Below are positions 52,055-61,005 of a stretch of DNA of 64,000 bases, one piece after another. Below the pieces are notes generated by a model. It did not search any database, was not told where the DNA came from, and worked only from the letters and a program-made list of their open reading frames with translations. The stretch comes from an uncultured Collinsella sp. (GTDB lineage Bacteria; Actinomycetota; Coriobacteriia; Coriobacteriales; Coriobacteriaceae): NCBI GenBank assembly GCA_902479065.1, contig CABSNM010000009.1, forward strand, positions 6,078 to 70,077, given 5' to 3'. Numbering within the stretch: the stretch's first letter is position 1; every line of letters begins with the position of its first letter. The position numbers and the translations under genes were made by a program.

Positions 52055-52894
52055 ATGGGTCGCCCCTCATTCAAGGAATCAAAAACAGCCATCGTGATTA
52101 TTGCCTGGAACTCGGATCATTTCATCGGTGCATGCGTTGAATCGGCGCTTTCTCTAAGATGTCGAACCCTTGATGTCTGGGTTGTGGACAACGGCTCGAG
52201 TGACTCCACGCCCGATATTCTTTCAGCTCTTGCTAAGGACGATAAAAGGCTACACGTTATCTCTGCTGGTAGAAATCTCGGTACAACGGTGTCTCGTAAC
52301 TTAGTTTTGAAGCAGTTGAGCGTTGATACCGATTATATTTGCATTCTCGATTCTGATACCGTCGTGAACCAGTCGGCCTTTGAGTGTTTGGCGGCAGTGC
52401 TTTCTGATAGCTCTGTCGGGGTTGTCGGGCCCACGATGATTAACTCCTCCGGCGAGACACAGCTCTCCGGTAGGGCCTTGCCCACTTTGCCTATTAAGCT
52501 AGCGAAAGCATTTCCCTTCGGTGAATTTGCACAAAAGGCCGCTGATTTAGAGATTCCAAGTACTTCAGTTGTACGAGGTCTGCAAGACGTTGGCTATTTA
52601 CTTTCGGCTTGTTGGTTTATACCGCGCGAGACTCTCGAAGTCGTAGGCTTTCTTGATGAAAAGATATTCTATGCGCCCGAGGATGTCGATTGGTGCTTGA
52701 GATGTCATGAGTCAGGGCTTCGGGTCGTTCGTTGCTATGAGGCTTACATCGTGCATGAATATCAACGCCTTTCGCACAAAAAGCTTTTTAGTAAAACTAA
52801 TTTTGAGCATATTAAAGGGCTTTTATATTACTTTGCAAAACATCGTTATCTGATTAAGGCCCCGGAGCTGCAGAAAGGCCCATTTAATGCTTAG
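52055..52894 (+). CDS. GT2-family glycosyltransferase
   Basis: This 279-residue protein is a rhamnosyltransferase-like GT2 enzyme: AIVIIAWNSDHFIGACVES, VVDNGSSDSTPDIL, AGRNLGTTVSRNLV and the metal-binding region CILDSDTVVN near residue 97, then DEKIFYAPEDVDWCLR, where the catalytic base is expected. ATG 52055 abuts the previous stop with GAGGAAGGG upstream. It should add one sugar to the lipid-linked repeat unit; donor and acceptor are unknown. Confidence 0.87.
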   Translation: MGRPSFKESKTAIVIIAWNSDHFIGACVESALSLRCRTLDVWVVDNGSSDSTPDILSALAKDDKRLHVISAGRNLGTTVSRNLVLKQLSVDTDYICILDSDTVVNQSAFECLAAVLSDSSVGVVGPTMINSSGETQLSGRALPTLPIKLAKAFPFGEFAQKAADLEIPSTSVVRGLQDVGYLLSACWFIPRETLEVVGFLDEKIFYAPEDVDWCLRCHESGLRVVRCYEAYIVHEYQRLSHKKLFSKTNFEHIKGLLYYFAKHRYLIKAPELQKGPFNA

Positions 52895-52954
52895 TAGGGA
52901 TCTTATTTTCTTTTACATAGATGCCTTGGGCCGTTCTTGCCTTGGGGGCAATTT

Positions 52955-54121
52955 ATGAAATATCTTTCACGGATTCTCGCGTCAAACCATCGTTCTGATG
53001 GAATTCATGTCCTTTGTTATTCTGAAGCTTGGGGACAGGGCGGTGTTGAGACGTTCCTAATGTCGATATTTCGACGTTGGCAGGGTAAGGGGTTCTATTT
53101 TACGCTTTTCTCCTGCTGGGACTGGAACCTTGCGCTAGATGCTGAACTCGAGGCATTGGGGATTGATCGTTTCACAGTTTTCCCCGACAGCAAGCCCGGG
53201 CAGGTGAAGCGCCTTTGCGAGGGCTCTGCTGCTTTCGGTGCGTTAATCAACGAGATTCGTCCCGACGCCGTCTACGTTAACACCATGAACGGGATGGGCT
53301 TCCTTTATTCCGAGGTCGCACAGAAACACGGCGTTCCTGTGCGAGTGGTGCACTCGCACAACTCGGCCTTCGGGTCAGGGCAGGCTGTCGTCAAGGCCGT
53401 CATGCACAGCTTCGGCAGGGCCGCGTTCGGCGGTAGCGCCACTGTTCGCCTCGCCTGCTCCGCCGACGCAGGGCATTACCTCTTCGGTGCCCGCCCCTTC
53501 GAGGTCGTGAACAACGGCATCGACACTTCGCGCTTTGCCTTCGACCCTGCTGCTCGCACCGAGATTCGCTCGCGTTTCGGCATTCCACAAGACACGGTGT
53601 TGTTCGGCAGCGTGGGTCGCATCGCAGAGGCGAAAAATCCGCTTTTCCAGATAAGGACTTTCGCCGAGGTCTTACGCGCCGTGCCCGGTGCTTACTACCT
53701 GATGGTGGGTGACGGCGATATGAAGGGCCAGGTTAAAGCGTTGATTCGGGAACTCGGTATCAATGACAGAGTGATCATGCCTGGCTACCTTCCCGATCCC
53801 GCCCCCGTTTACTCAGCCCTCGATTGCTTCCTTATGCCCTCCTTATTCGAAGGTCTTGCCATTGTGTGCATTGAGGCACAATGCGCGGGATGCCGCATTG
53901 TGTGCTCCGAGGCTCTCCCTCCTGAGGCCCATGTATCTGATGCCGAGGCCTTGCTGCCGCTTTCCGCCGGTGAGCGAGCATGGGCTGAGAAGGCAGTCGA
54001 GATGTCGTACATGGATGTTGACAGGCCTGCGTACGCTGCGTCGGTGCGTGAGGCAGGCTTCGATGCCGATGACACTGCCCGAATAGTTGCTGGAGTTCTA
54101 ATAGGAGGTAAAAATGCCTAA
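52955..54121 (+). CDS. GT4-family glycosyltransferase
   Basis: This 388-residue protein has the GT-B layout with the C-terminal nucleotide-sugar half visible as GSVGRIAEAKNPLFQIRTF, YYLMVGDGDMKGQVKALI and MPSLFEGLAIVCIEAQCAG (the EX7E-type segment). The N-terminal acceptor half starts HVLCYSEAWGQGGVETF. ATG 52955 is preceded by TTGGGGGC; an upstream TTG at 52937 is less likely. The stop overlaps the licD start by 8 bases. Confidence 0.87.
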   Translation: MKYLSRILASNHRSDGIHVLCYSEAWGQGGVETFLMSIFRRWQGKGFYFTLFSCWDWNLALDAELEALGIDRFTVFPDSKPGQVKRLCEGSAAFGALINEIRPDAVYVNTMNGMGFLYSEVAQKHGVPVRVVHSHNSAFGSGQAVVKAVMHSFGRAAFGGSATVRLACSADAGHYLFGARPFEVVNNGIDTSRFAFDPAARTEIRSRFGIPQDTVLFGSVGRIAEAKNPLFQIRTFAEVLRAVPGAYYLMVGDGDMKGQVKALIRELGINDRVIMPGYLPDPAPVYSALDCFLMPSLFEGLAIVCIEAQCAGCRIVCSEALPPEAHVSDAEALLPLSAGERAWAEKAVEMSYMDVDRPAYAASVREAGFDADDTARIVAGVLIGGKNA

Positions 54122-54935
54122 TTATTTGACCCCAAACGAAGTTAAGGCAGAGGAGCTCGCAATGCTTGTCGAGTTCGGGGACCTTTGCAAGAGGGAGGGG
54201 CTTAAATACTCGCTCGCTGGCGGCACGCTGCTGGGTGCGGTGCGTCATAAAGGATTCATCCCTTGGGACGATGATATCGATGTGTCCATGCCACGTCCCG
54301 ATTTTGATAGTCTGGTCGCACTTGCGCGCTCAGGGGCTTTGCCGATAAACCGTTCACTTGAACCTTATTCGGGCAACTGGGGACATCCGGTTTTTCTGAA
54401 ATACATTAATCGCAATATCGCTGTGGATGCCCATTACGAGAACGGGGAAGGCTTTCTCTGGATGGACGTTACTCCCGTCGAGGGGCTTCCCGCCGACGAG
54501 AAAGAGCTTGCTCGCATATACAAGCGAGCTGGTAGGCTCCAACGGATTCTCATGTTCTGCAAAGCAGACTCTAAGGAAGGAAAGACACGGCTGAAACGCG
54601 CTTTTAAGCGACTATTTGTGCCTGTTGTAAATGCTGTAGGGGCTTTCGATCGCTCGATCTCCAAGCTGGACGATCTGGGAAGGGGATGCGTTTTCGGGAG
54701 CACCCCTTGGGTTGGCTGCACAGTATGGGGTCTATACGGAACGGGCGAGCGATACTCCTACTCGGGCTGGGAAGAAACTGTTCAACTCGAATTTGAGGGA
54801 CAGAAGCTTAACGCGATTTCCTGCTGGGATGCTTATCTTTCGGGTCTCTACGGCGACTATATGCAGCTGCCACCCGAGGACAAGCGCATAACGCATGAGA
54901 TTAAGGCATGGAGAACCAATGATACTGAAAAATAA
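54114..54935 (+). CDS. LicD-family phosphotransferase
   Basis: This 273-residue protein has the LicD signature YSLAGGTLLGAVRHKGFIPWD with DDIDVSMPR following, the nucleotidyltransferase-like metal site. LicD proteins move phosphocholine or other phospho-alcohol groups from CDP carriers to glycans. AGGAGGTAAAA precedes ATG 54114. The next gene encodes a CDP-forming cytidylyltransferase, overlapping by 17 bases, so a CDP-linked donor made there is the likely substrate. No choline kinase or transporter is seen in the window, so a polyol phosphate may be more likely than choline. Confidence 0.88.
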   Translation: MPNYLTPNEVKAEELAMLVEFGDLCKREGLKYSLAGGTLLGAVRHKGFIPWDDDIDVSMPRPDFDSLVALARSGALPINRSLEPYSGNWGHPVFLKYINRNIAVDAHYENGEGFLWMDVTPVEGLPADEKELARIYKRAGRLQRILMFCKADSKEGKTRLKRAFKRLFVPVVNAVGAFDRSISKLDDLGRGCVFGSTPWVGCTVWGLYGTGERYSYSGWEETVQLEFEGQKLNAISCWDAYLSGLYGDYMQLPPEDKRITHEIKAWRTNDTEK

Positions 54936-55671
54936 AGATACCTCAGTGACCGCCGTAATATTCGCCGGCGGTGTCGGGACGAGAATGCATTCGAAGGACC
55001 TTCCGAAGCAGTTCCTTCGCATACATGGCAAGCCGATAATTGCGTGGACTATAGGCGTCTTCGAGAAGACACCTCGCATCGACAATGTCGTTGTTGTGTG
55101 CAATGCCAACTGGCTCGACTACTGCCAAAGCATTATTAGCGAGTTCAGTCTGAACAAGGTAAGAGCCGTTGTCGCTGGTGGCGAGACGGGTCAGCTCTCC
55201 ATCCACAACGGCCTTTTGGCCGCAGCGAAACTATCCGACCCGAAGAAGACGGTAGTACTCATTCACGATGGCGTTCGTCCTCTCATCGATGCAGGCACCA
55301 TCGAGCGCAACGTGGCCTCGGTGGAGGAGTTTGGCTCCTCCATCACATGCGTTAAGGCGAAGGAGACTATCTTGGTTAAAAGCCACGACGGAGTAGAGAT
55401 CGTCCCACGTGAGAACGTGTTGCTGGCTCGTGCCCCGCAGGGATTCTGGTTGAGCGACATCCTGGCCGCACATAAAATGGCACTTGACGCGGGCGAAACT
55501 GGCTGCATCGACTCTGCAACAATGATGAAAGCGCAGGGAAATGACTTACACCTAATCGTTGGGCCCGATGAGAACATAAAGATAACCACTCAAGACGACT
55601 ACTATTCGATGCGCTCCATCCTTGATTCACGCGAGAACAACCAGCTATATGCAGAGGGGGAAGATGAATAA
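54919..55671 (+). CDS. IspD/TarI-type cytidylyltransferase
   Basis: This 250-residue protein has the IspD-like start AVIFAGGVGTRMHSKDLPKQ with the CTP-binding loop, VLIHDGVRPLIDAG and RAPQGFWLSDILAAH. With the SDR gene directly after it and LicD before, it is more likely a polysaccharide enzyme (such as a ribitol-phosphate cytidylyltransferase of the TarI type) than the isoprenoid enzyme IspD. ATG 54919 follows ATGGAGAACC inside licD. Confidence 0.83.
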   Translation: MILKNKDTSVTAVIFAGGVGTRMHSKDLPKQFLRIHGKPIIAWTIGVFEKTPRIDNVVVVCNANWLDYCQSIISEFSLNKVRAVVAGGETGQLSIHNGLLAAAKLSDPKKTVVLIHDGVRPLIDAGTIERNVASVEEFGSSITCVKAKETILVKSHDGVEIVPRENVLLARAPQGFWLSDILAAHKMALDAGETGCIDSATMMKAQGNDLHLIVGPDENIKITTQDDYYSMRSILDSRENNQLYAEGEDE

Positions 55672-56738
55672 TGGGTGCATACGGGATAAACAACACCCTT
55701 GAGGCAGACTTCGCAGGAATAGATCGTGAGCTGATCGCCACCTTATCGGGTAAAGTCCTTGCCGTCTCCGGCGCCACAGGGTTCTTGGGGTCCCTGCTCG
55801 CTCGTCTCGTTATTTGGGCCAACGACAAGCTAGGATTGGGCACGAGACTAATCTTGTGTGTTCGTAACGCCGCTAAACTCGACGTCATCATGCCCGGAAT
55901 TGCCGCTAGGGAGGATGTTACTGTCGCAGTAGTTGATTTCTCCGAGCCTTGTGCGGCTCTCAGCATAGACTTCGACTGTCTTGTCCACACTGCCGCCATT
56001 ACCACTTCGAAGGTTATGGTTGAGCGTCCTGCAGACGTAATTAACATTATGATCAACGGCACGAGATGGGCACTCGAAAGTGCATGCATGAATTCGAAGT
56101 CGAAAGTACTCTTCTTATCCTCCATGGAGGCCTGTGGTAGCTTTGACGATGCCGTGGACGTATACGAGGGTACGATGGGTGCTATCGATATGGGCTCGGT
56201 ACGATCTTGCTATCCCGAGGGCAAGCGGCTCGGAGAACTGATGTGTCTTGCTTATGCAAAGCAATTTGGCATCAACGCCGTGGCTGGGCGACTCGCCCAG
56301 ACCTTCGGAGCGGGGATTCTGCCGACCGAAGGTCGCGTCTTCAAACAGTTTGCCTCGAGTGCCATGGCTGGTGAGCCAATCGTGCTCCATACGGACGGGA
56401 TGAGCGAAGGCAATTACGTGTATTCGACCGACGCTCTCTCAGCTATTCTTTTGCTCTTATCCAAGGGCATCTCTGGGGAGACCTACAACATTGCGAATGA
56501 GGCATGCCACTCAACGATCCGCGGCATGGCAGAGATGGTGGCAGAAAGATTCGGAGGTGACCATTATAGCGTTGTAATCGAAGGAAAAGACTCCTCACAG
56601 TTCGGATACGCTGCACCTACGAAGATGACGCTGCGCTCGAACAAACTTCGCGCGCTTGGTTGGGAACCGAAAGTTAATTTAGAAGAATCTTACCGCAGAT
56701 TGATTGGTTTTTTAGCTGATAGTAACAGCAATTGTTAG
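55671..56738 (+). CDS. NAD-dependent epimerase/dehydratase (extended SDR)
   Basis: This 355-residue protein has a nucleotide loop VSGATGFLGSLLARL near residue 33, HTAAITTSK, the catalytic-type YPEGKR (YxxxK) near 183, and GRLAQTFGAGILPTEGRVFK typical of UDP-sugar epimerases. A 30-residue N-terminal extension precedes the Rossmann start. The ATG overlaps the cytidylyltransferase stop (TAATG). It may form or reduce the alcohol part that is activated with CDP, or act on an unrelated nucleotide sugar. Confidence 0.85.
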   Translation: MGAYGINNTLEADFAGIDRELIATLSGKVLAVSGATGFLGSLLARLVIWANDKLGLGTRLILCVRNAAKLDVIMPGIAAREDVTVAVVDFSEPCAALSIDFDCLVHTAAITTSKVMVERPADVINIMINGTRWALESACMNSKSKVLFLSSMEACGSFDDAVDVYEGTMGAIDMGSVRSCYPEGKRLGELMCLAYAKQFGINAVAGRLAQTFGAGILPTEGRVFKQFASSAMAGEPIVLHTDGMSEGNYVYSTDALSAILLLLSKGISGETYNIANEACHSTIRGMAEMVAERFGGDHYSVVIEGKDSSQFGYAAPTKMTLRSNKLRALGWEPKVNLEESYRRLIGFLADSNSNC

Positions 56739-56836
56739 CTAATCTAATTTAACTATTTATAACAGTTCCAGCTGTGTTTTCGGTTCCGGATGCCATTAGT
56801 GTCCGGAACCCGGTATTGTTTAAAATTGGGATCTTA

Positions 56837-57946
56837 ATGATAAGCACTATGAAATCCAATAAACCTCGTGTTTTAGTTTCAGGAGTTGGGACACGTTTTG
56901 GTGGTACTGAGACCGTAGTGAGCCGCTATATTGGCGCTTTGTCTGAAAAATATGCTTTCGACACTATTAGCTCAAGACCATATCAACAAGTCGAGTACTC
57001 AATGGGAGACAATAGAATCATCAATATACCGGGGTGGAAAGAAAATCCCATTGAACATATAACCCGACTTCGCCGCTTATTTTACGGGCATGGAACTGAA
57101 TACTGTGCTTTTTGGCATAATGCAAACTCTTATTGGAATATTGAAACAATTGAGCTTGCGGCTAAGGCGAATATTCCTGTTAGGATTTGTCATTATCATT
57201 GTTCACAAGCACTGGGCGGGCCAGCGAAAAGGTTTTCCACCTGGGCACTTAGAAAACATGTTGCGAATTTAAGCAATGTTTTACTCGCCTGTTCCCAGGA
57301 GGCTGGGGAATACGCGTTCCCTGGTCATACTTTTGACATTTTAAATAATGCTTTTGATGTTTCCTTATTTTCATATCAGGAAACAAACCGTCTTTCAGTT
57401 CGAGCTGAACTTGGTTTAAGGGATAGTTTCGTCATCGGCCATGTTGGGCGGCTTTCATCAGTGAAGAATCAGATATTGTTAGTTCGTTCTTTACCCGAAA
57501 TTATTAAATTTAGAGCTAATGCAATGCTGGTGCTAGTGGGTGAGGGCCCCTCAAAAGAATTGATCATGGAAGAGGCGCGATCTCTTGGTGTCGAAAACCA
57601 TTTGGTTCTTACGGGGCCTCGCATGGATGTAGCCTCTCTTCTGTCCGCATTTGACGTGTTTGCTTTTCCCTCGGTATTCGAAGGGCTCGGCATGGCTGCG
57701 GTCGAGGCGCAAGCAAATGGATTGCCCTGTGTGATTTCTGATCAGGTGCCTCGAGCTGTTGCCGTCTCAGACTCAGTTTGTTTTCTACCTCCAGAAAACC
57801 CCTCTTTGTGGGCTGACACGCTCTGTGCCTTTGATCGTTCTTCCTTTTGCCTCAAACCAAATTTAATAAATAGATTCGATATCAATAAAGAGTCATTAAA
57901 ACTTGCGGAATATTTCAAAGGCTCCAAGCCCGGATTCGGTGACTAG
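56837..57946 (+). CDS. GT4-family glycosyltransferase
   Basis: This 369-residue GT-B enzyme starts near PRVLVSGVGTRFGGTETVVS and its C-terminal half has GHVGRLSSVKNQILLVRSL, AMLVLVGEGPSKELIMEEA and AFPSVFEGLGMAAVEAQANG. ATG 56837 is tentative: the upstream TTGGGATC is weak and ATG 56849 is possible. From here the operon is visibly AT-richer than the genes before it, suggesting separate acquisition. Confidence 0.85.
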   Translation: MISTMKSNKPRVLVSGVGTRFGGTETVVSRYIGALSEKYAFDTISSRPYQQVEYSMGDNRIINIPGWKENPIEHITRLRRLFYGHGTEYCAFWHNANSYWNIETIELAAKANIPVRICHYHCSQALGGPAKRFSTWALRKHVANLSNVLLACSQEAGEYAFPGHTFDILNNAFDVSLFSYQETNRLSVRAELGLRDSFVIGHVGRLSSVKNQILLVRSLPEIIKFRANAMLVLVGEGPSKELIMEEARSLGVENHLVLTGPRMDVASLLSAFDVFAFPSVFEGLGMAAVEAQANGLPCVISDQVPRAVAVSDSVCFLPPENPSLWADTLCAFDRSSFCLKPNLINRFDINKESLKLAEYFKGSKPGFGD

Positions 57947-58066
57947 GATACATCATCATCCTTAGACCTTCTTGCATTAGAACTAAGCGGCAAATTAAAT
58001 AATTTTGCATTGCATATTATGCCGGACTGTAATTTGAGCAGTTCTTTTTGAAACAGGTGATTTAGA

Positions 58067-59266
58067 TTGTCAAGGTTAAAGGTCGATGAAGCTCTATATT
58101 ACTTTGCATTTGCCATCTTCTCTATTCAATGCGCAATCGAACGTACGACATTTACTGAGATTCTTTTCATCCCAATAGATGAATTTACTTCACTTACTCA
58201 GGCTCTCATAGTATTCTCTCTCATCTCGAAATACATCATGCAGAGAGCATCATTTAAATGCTGGGCATTCTCGTTAGCAATTGTTCTTATAAGCTTCATT
58301 TCCTGGCGTCAATCGGGTGAAAGCTCGTTATTTTGGGCTTCTATATTTATAGTCTGTGCAAACAACGTAAGGATTCGACCCCTTGCAAAAATTGCATTAA
58401 CCGTATCCTTTGCTACTCTTATTATCACAATATTATCTGCCGGTTTCGGAGTTATCGAGAATAAAGTATTTGTTCGCGGTGGAATCACTCGATATGCCCT
58501 GGGATTTAACCATCCGAATGCATTAGGCCTATATCTCTTTAATGCGTGCGTTGCTTTTTCCGCGCTTCGCTTCGGCAAGAATCCTATACCCGATTTCGGT
58601 TTAATTGCTGTTTCTATTTTAATCAATTTAACTTTTGCCGACTCACGAACTTCTGCACTCCTCTTAGTTTTACTGGCAATATTCTTGACCATTTTTTTCT
58701 TTGTGAGAACAGACAGATTGCGTAAAAAGGTATTAACCTATTTCCTTGTGGCTGTATTTATAGTTATTATCGTAAGTGCATACTTAATGATTGCCTATGA
58801 TCCTTCCAATCCTATTCAATTTGAACTTAATAAACTGCTTTCTGGTAGGCTGAGGCTTGCAAATGGTTATTTCGAAATGCAGCCGATTACTTTGTTTGGA
58901 TCAGATTTCTCCGGCTTACCACCAATCTATTGGGAGAATGGTGTTCCGTCTGCATTTGTTGTGGACAACGCTTGGTGCCACCTATTGCTTAGGTTTGGCT
59001 TGATACCAGCATTCTGTTTTTTGTTCGGCTATATCGCTATCTTAATCAAGGCTGTACGTCAAGGTTGGTGGAATTCAATCTTCTTCGGGCTTGTCCTGAT
59101 GAGCATTTATGGACTGTGTGAAACGCTTGGTATCCATTTCGAATGCAATTATTTCTTATTCGCTGTTGGAGCTGAACTACTCTATACAAACGTTTTTATG
59201 AGCGAAAAGTCATCAGCGACGGGCCGTTCGTATTCATATTTCGAGATTGGTAACGATTGTGTCTAG
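58067..59266 (+). CDS. O-antigen/polysaccharide polymerase (Wzy-like)
   Basis: This 399-residue membrane protein has about ten hydrophobic segments (for example LIAVSILINLTFADSRTSAL, LLLVLLAIFLTIFFFV, YFLVAVFIVIIVSAYLMIAY) and one large loop after residue 250, the usual Wzy shape. The GFNHPNALGLYLFNACVAF segment resembles the H-N-containing motif of EpsG/Wzy-like polymerases. The start is a TTG at 58067 with CAGGTGA upstream; no ATG is available before residue 58. Assignment rests on topology and locus context. Confidence 0.75.
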   Translation: MSRLKVDEALYYFAFAIFSIQCAIERTTFTEILFIPIDEFTSLTQALIVFSLISKYIMQRASFKCWAFSLAIVLISFISWRQSGESSLFWASIFIVCANNVRIRPLAKIALTVSFATLIITILSAGFGVIENKVFVRGGITRYALGFNHPNALGLYLFNACVAFSALRFGKNPIPDFGLIAVSILINLTFADSRTSALLLVLLAIFLTIFFFVRTDRLRKKVLTYFLVAVFIVIIVSAYLMIAYDPSNPIQFELNKLLSGRLRLANGYFEMQPITLFGSDFSGLPPIYWENGVPSAFVVDNAWCHLLLRFGLIPAFCFLFGYIAILIKAVRQGWWNSIFFGLVLMSIYGLCETLGIHFECNYFLFAVGAELLYTNVFMSEKSSATGRSYSYFEIGNDCV

Positions 59267-60677
59267 CATCAATACCCGCAAGTCGGACATTGTTTGGAAT
59301 TATATTGGAACGATTGTTTCGATGGCGAGCGGCTTCGTACTTCTCCCGCTGCTCATGCATTTCCTTTCTAGCTCTGAACTTGGCCTTTGGTATGTATATG
59401 TAGCATTATCCAACTTTGCCATGCTATTTGAGTTTGGCTTCAACCCAACTTTTGCTCGAAACATAGTCTATGTGATTAGCGGAGCACAACATCTATCCAT
59501 TGAAGGCTGCGACATAAAATCAGTTCAAGAGGGTATCGATTGGCATCTCCTGAACACTGTAATAAAGGCTTCAAAAGTTATATATGCAATCCTCGCTGTT
59601 GTAGTTTTAGCTCTGCTCTCGACGATAGGCTCTCTGTACATATCGTTTGTGGCTTCTGGAATGGGTTCATTCGATATTTGGGTCTCCTGGGGTCTATTTT
59701 GCGCATCAGTGTTTCTTAACCTTTATTTTCTATGGTCGATTACTGTTCTTCGCGGATACGGCGATATAGCTGGCGAGAATAAGGCAGTCGTTATCGGAAG
59801 AGCGGCTCAGCTATCAGTTAGCGCCATACTGCTGCTATTGGGTTACGGTCTTGTTGGCGCAGCAATCGGATATCTTGCTAACGCTATACTGCTTAGGCTT
59901 TCTGCTGTAGTCATGCTCAGGAAGCATAAGGAGATCGAGAAGGGGAGACATTCAGACACGATGCCGGTAGAGGCATCGTCGATCCGAGAAATTTTCCTTA
60001 CTATTTTCCATGTAGCATGGCGAGACGGCCTCGTGCAACTTGCGGTATACGCCTCGACCCAAGCCATGAGCATTCTAAGTTCGATTTTTCTTGGGCTAGC
60101 CGAGACGGGTACATATTCAATCCTTCTTCAGTTTGCAAACGCCATTTATAATTTTGCATCAACGTATCCAAAGTCTTTCTTTCCGGCGATGCAATCTGCT
60201 TTCGCAGGGGGAGACATGGAGAGGCAAAGAGAATATGTCTCCACAGGCATCGTAGGTTACTGGGGTCTGTTCGCTATCGGGACTGCTGGTGTTTACATTT
60301 TCGTTCTTCCCCTGCTACCCCTCTTTAAGCCCAACGTTTCCGTTGATTACGGTCTATTTCTGGGCATGTGTCTCTACCTCGCGCTGCTTCAGCAGCATTC
60401 AATCTTCTGCAATTACATAATAAGCATGAATGAAATACCGTATATGTGTGGTTACATCGCTGCGGCGGCACTCGGCACAGTGCTTGTTTGCCTTATGTGC
60501 GGTGTCTTCGATATGGGCGCTTGGGGAATTGTTCTGGGTCAGGCCTTCTCCCAAATTGTTTACAACAATTGGAAGTGGCCTATGTATCTTTGCAATAAAT
60601 TGAATATGACTTACCGTGGTATCGTTGTTGAAGGCATTCGCAACTGGAAGGGAAAGCTCACGCGGAACAGACGGTAG
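59259..60677 (+). CDS. Polysaccharide flippase (Wzx-like)
   Basis: This 472-residue membrane protein has about twelve predicted helices and the MATE/PST-type N-terminus (NYIGTIVSMASGFVLLPLLM, LGLWYVYVALSNFAMLFEFG). GTG 59259 overlaps the polymerase stop by 8 bases; TTG 59247 is an alternative. It should flip the lipid-linked repeat unit across the membrane for polymerisation. Neighbouring Wzy and the initiating transferase support this Wzx/Wzy-dependent route. Confidence 0.85.
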   Translation: MSSINTRKSDIVWNYIGTIVSMASGFVLLPLLMHFLSSSELGLWYVYVALSNFAMLFEFGFNPTFARNIVYVISGAQHLSIEGCDIKSVQEGIDWHLLNTVIKASKVIYAILAVVVLALLSTIGSLYISFVASGMGSFDIWVSWGLFCASVFLNLYFLWSITVLRGYGDIAGENKAVVIGRAAQLSVSAILLLLGYGLVGAAIGYLANAILLRLSAVVMLRKHKEIEKGRHSDTMPVEASSIREIFLTIFHVAWRDGLVQLAVYASTQAMSILSSIFLGLAETGTYSILLQFANAIYNFASTYPKSFFPAMQSAFAGGDMERQREYVSTGIVGYWGLFAIGTAGVYIFVLPLLPLFKPNVSVDYGLFLGMCLYLALLQQHSIFCNYIISMNEIPYMCGYIAAAALGTVLVCLMCGVFDMGAWGIVLGQAFSQIVYNNWKWPMYLCNKLNMTYRGIVVEGIRNWKGKLTRNRR

Positions 60678-61005
60678 CCGCATCTCGCCTCGTTGTGATT
60701 TGCCTATCGTTGAGGTACATAACTCAAAGCATTAGCCGGTATTCAAATAACTTTATTAACCAGCCTTAAACTAGGGTCAAGTTTGCGACTGTACAGAATA
60801 AGATTTGCGATTCATGATAGGTACGCAATACGGCTAACTTCACATCAAGCGTTCTGCCAATTTCTCGAAAGCACTCATTTGGTTTGAGTAAGAAGTTTAA
60901 GCGAGTTTCTTTTTTAATCAACAGCAAGCCCGTTAAGTCGTGCCCCGAAAATTGCTTTGTCTTAGGTACAAGAAATATCCGAATAATTAATTTAATTAAG
61001 TAAGA
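60678..61005. other. Gap between flippase and acyltransferase genes
   Basis: No convincing gene or RNA is seen in these 328 AT-rich bases. Close to the acyltransferase start, TTGTCT (60957-60962) and AATAAT (60982-60987) with 19-base spacing could be a weak promoter. Confidence 0.45.
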
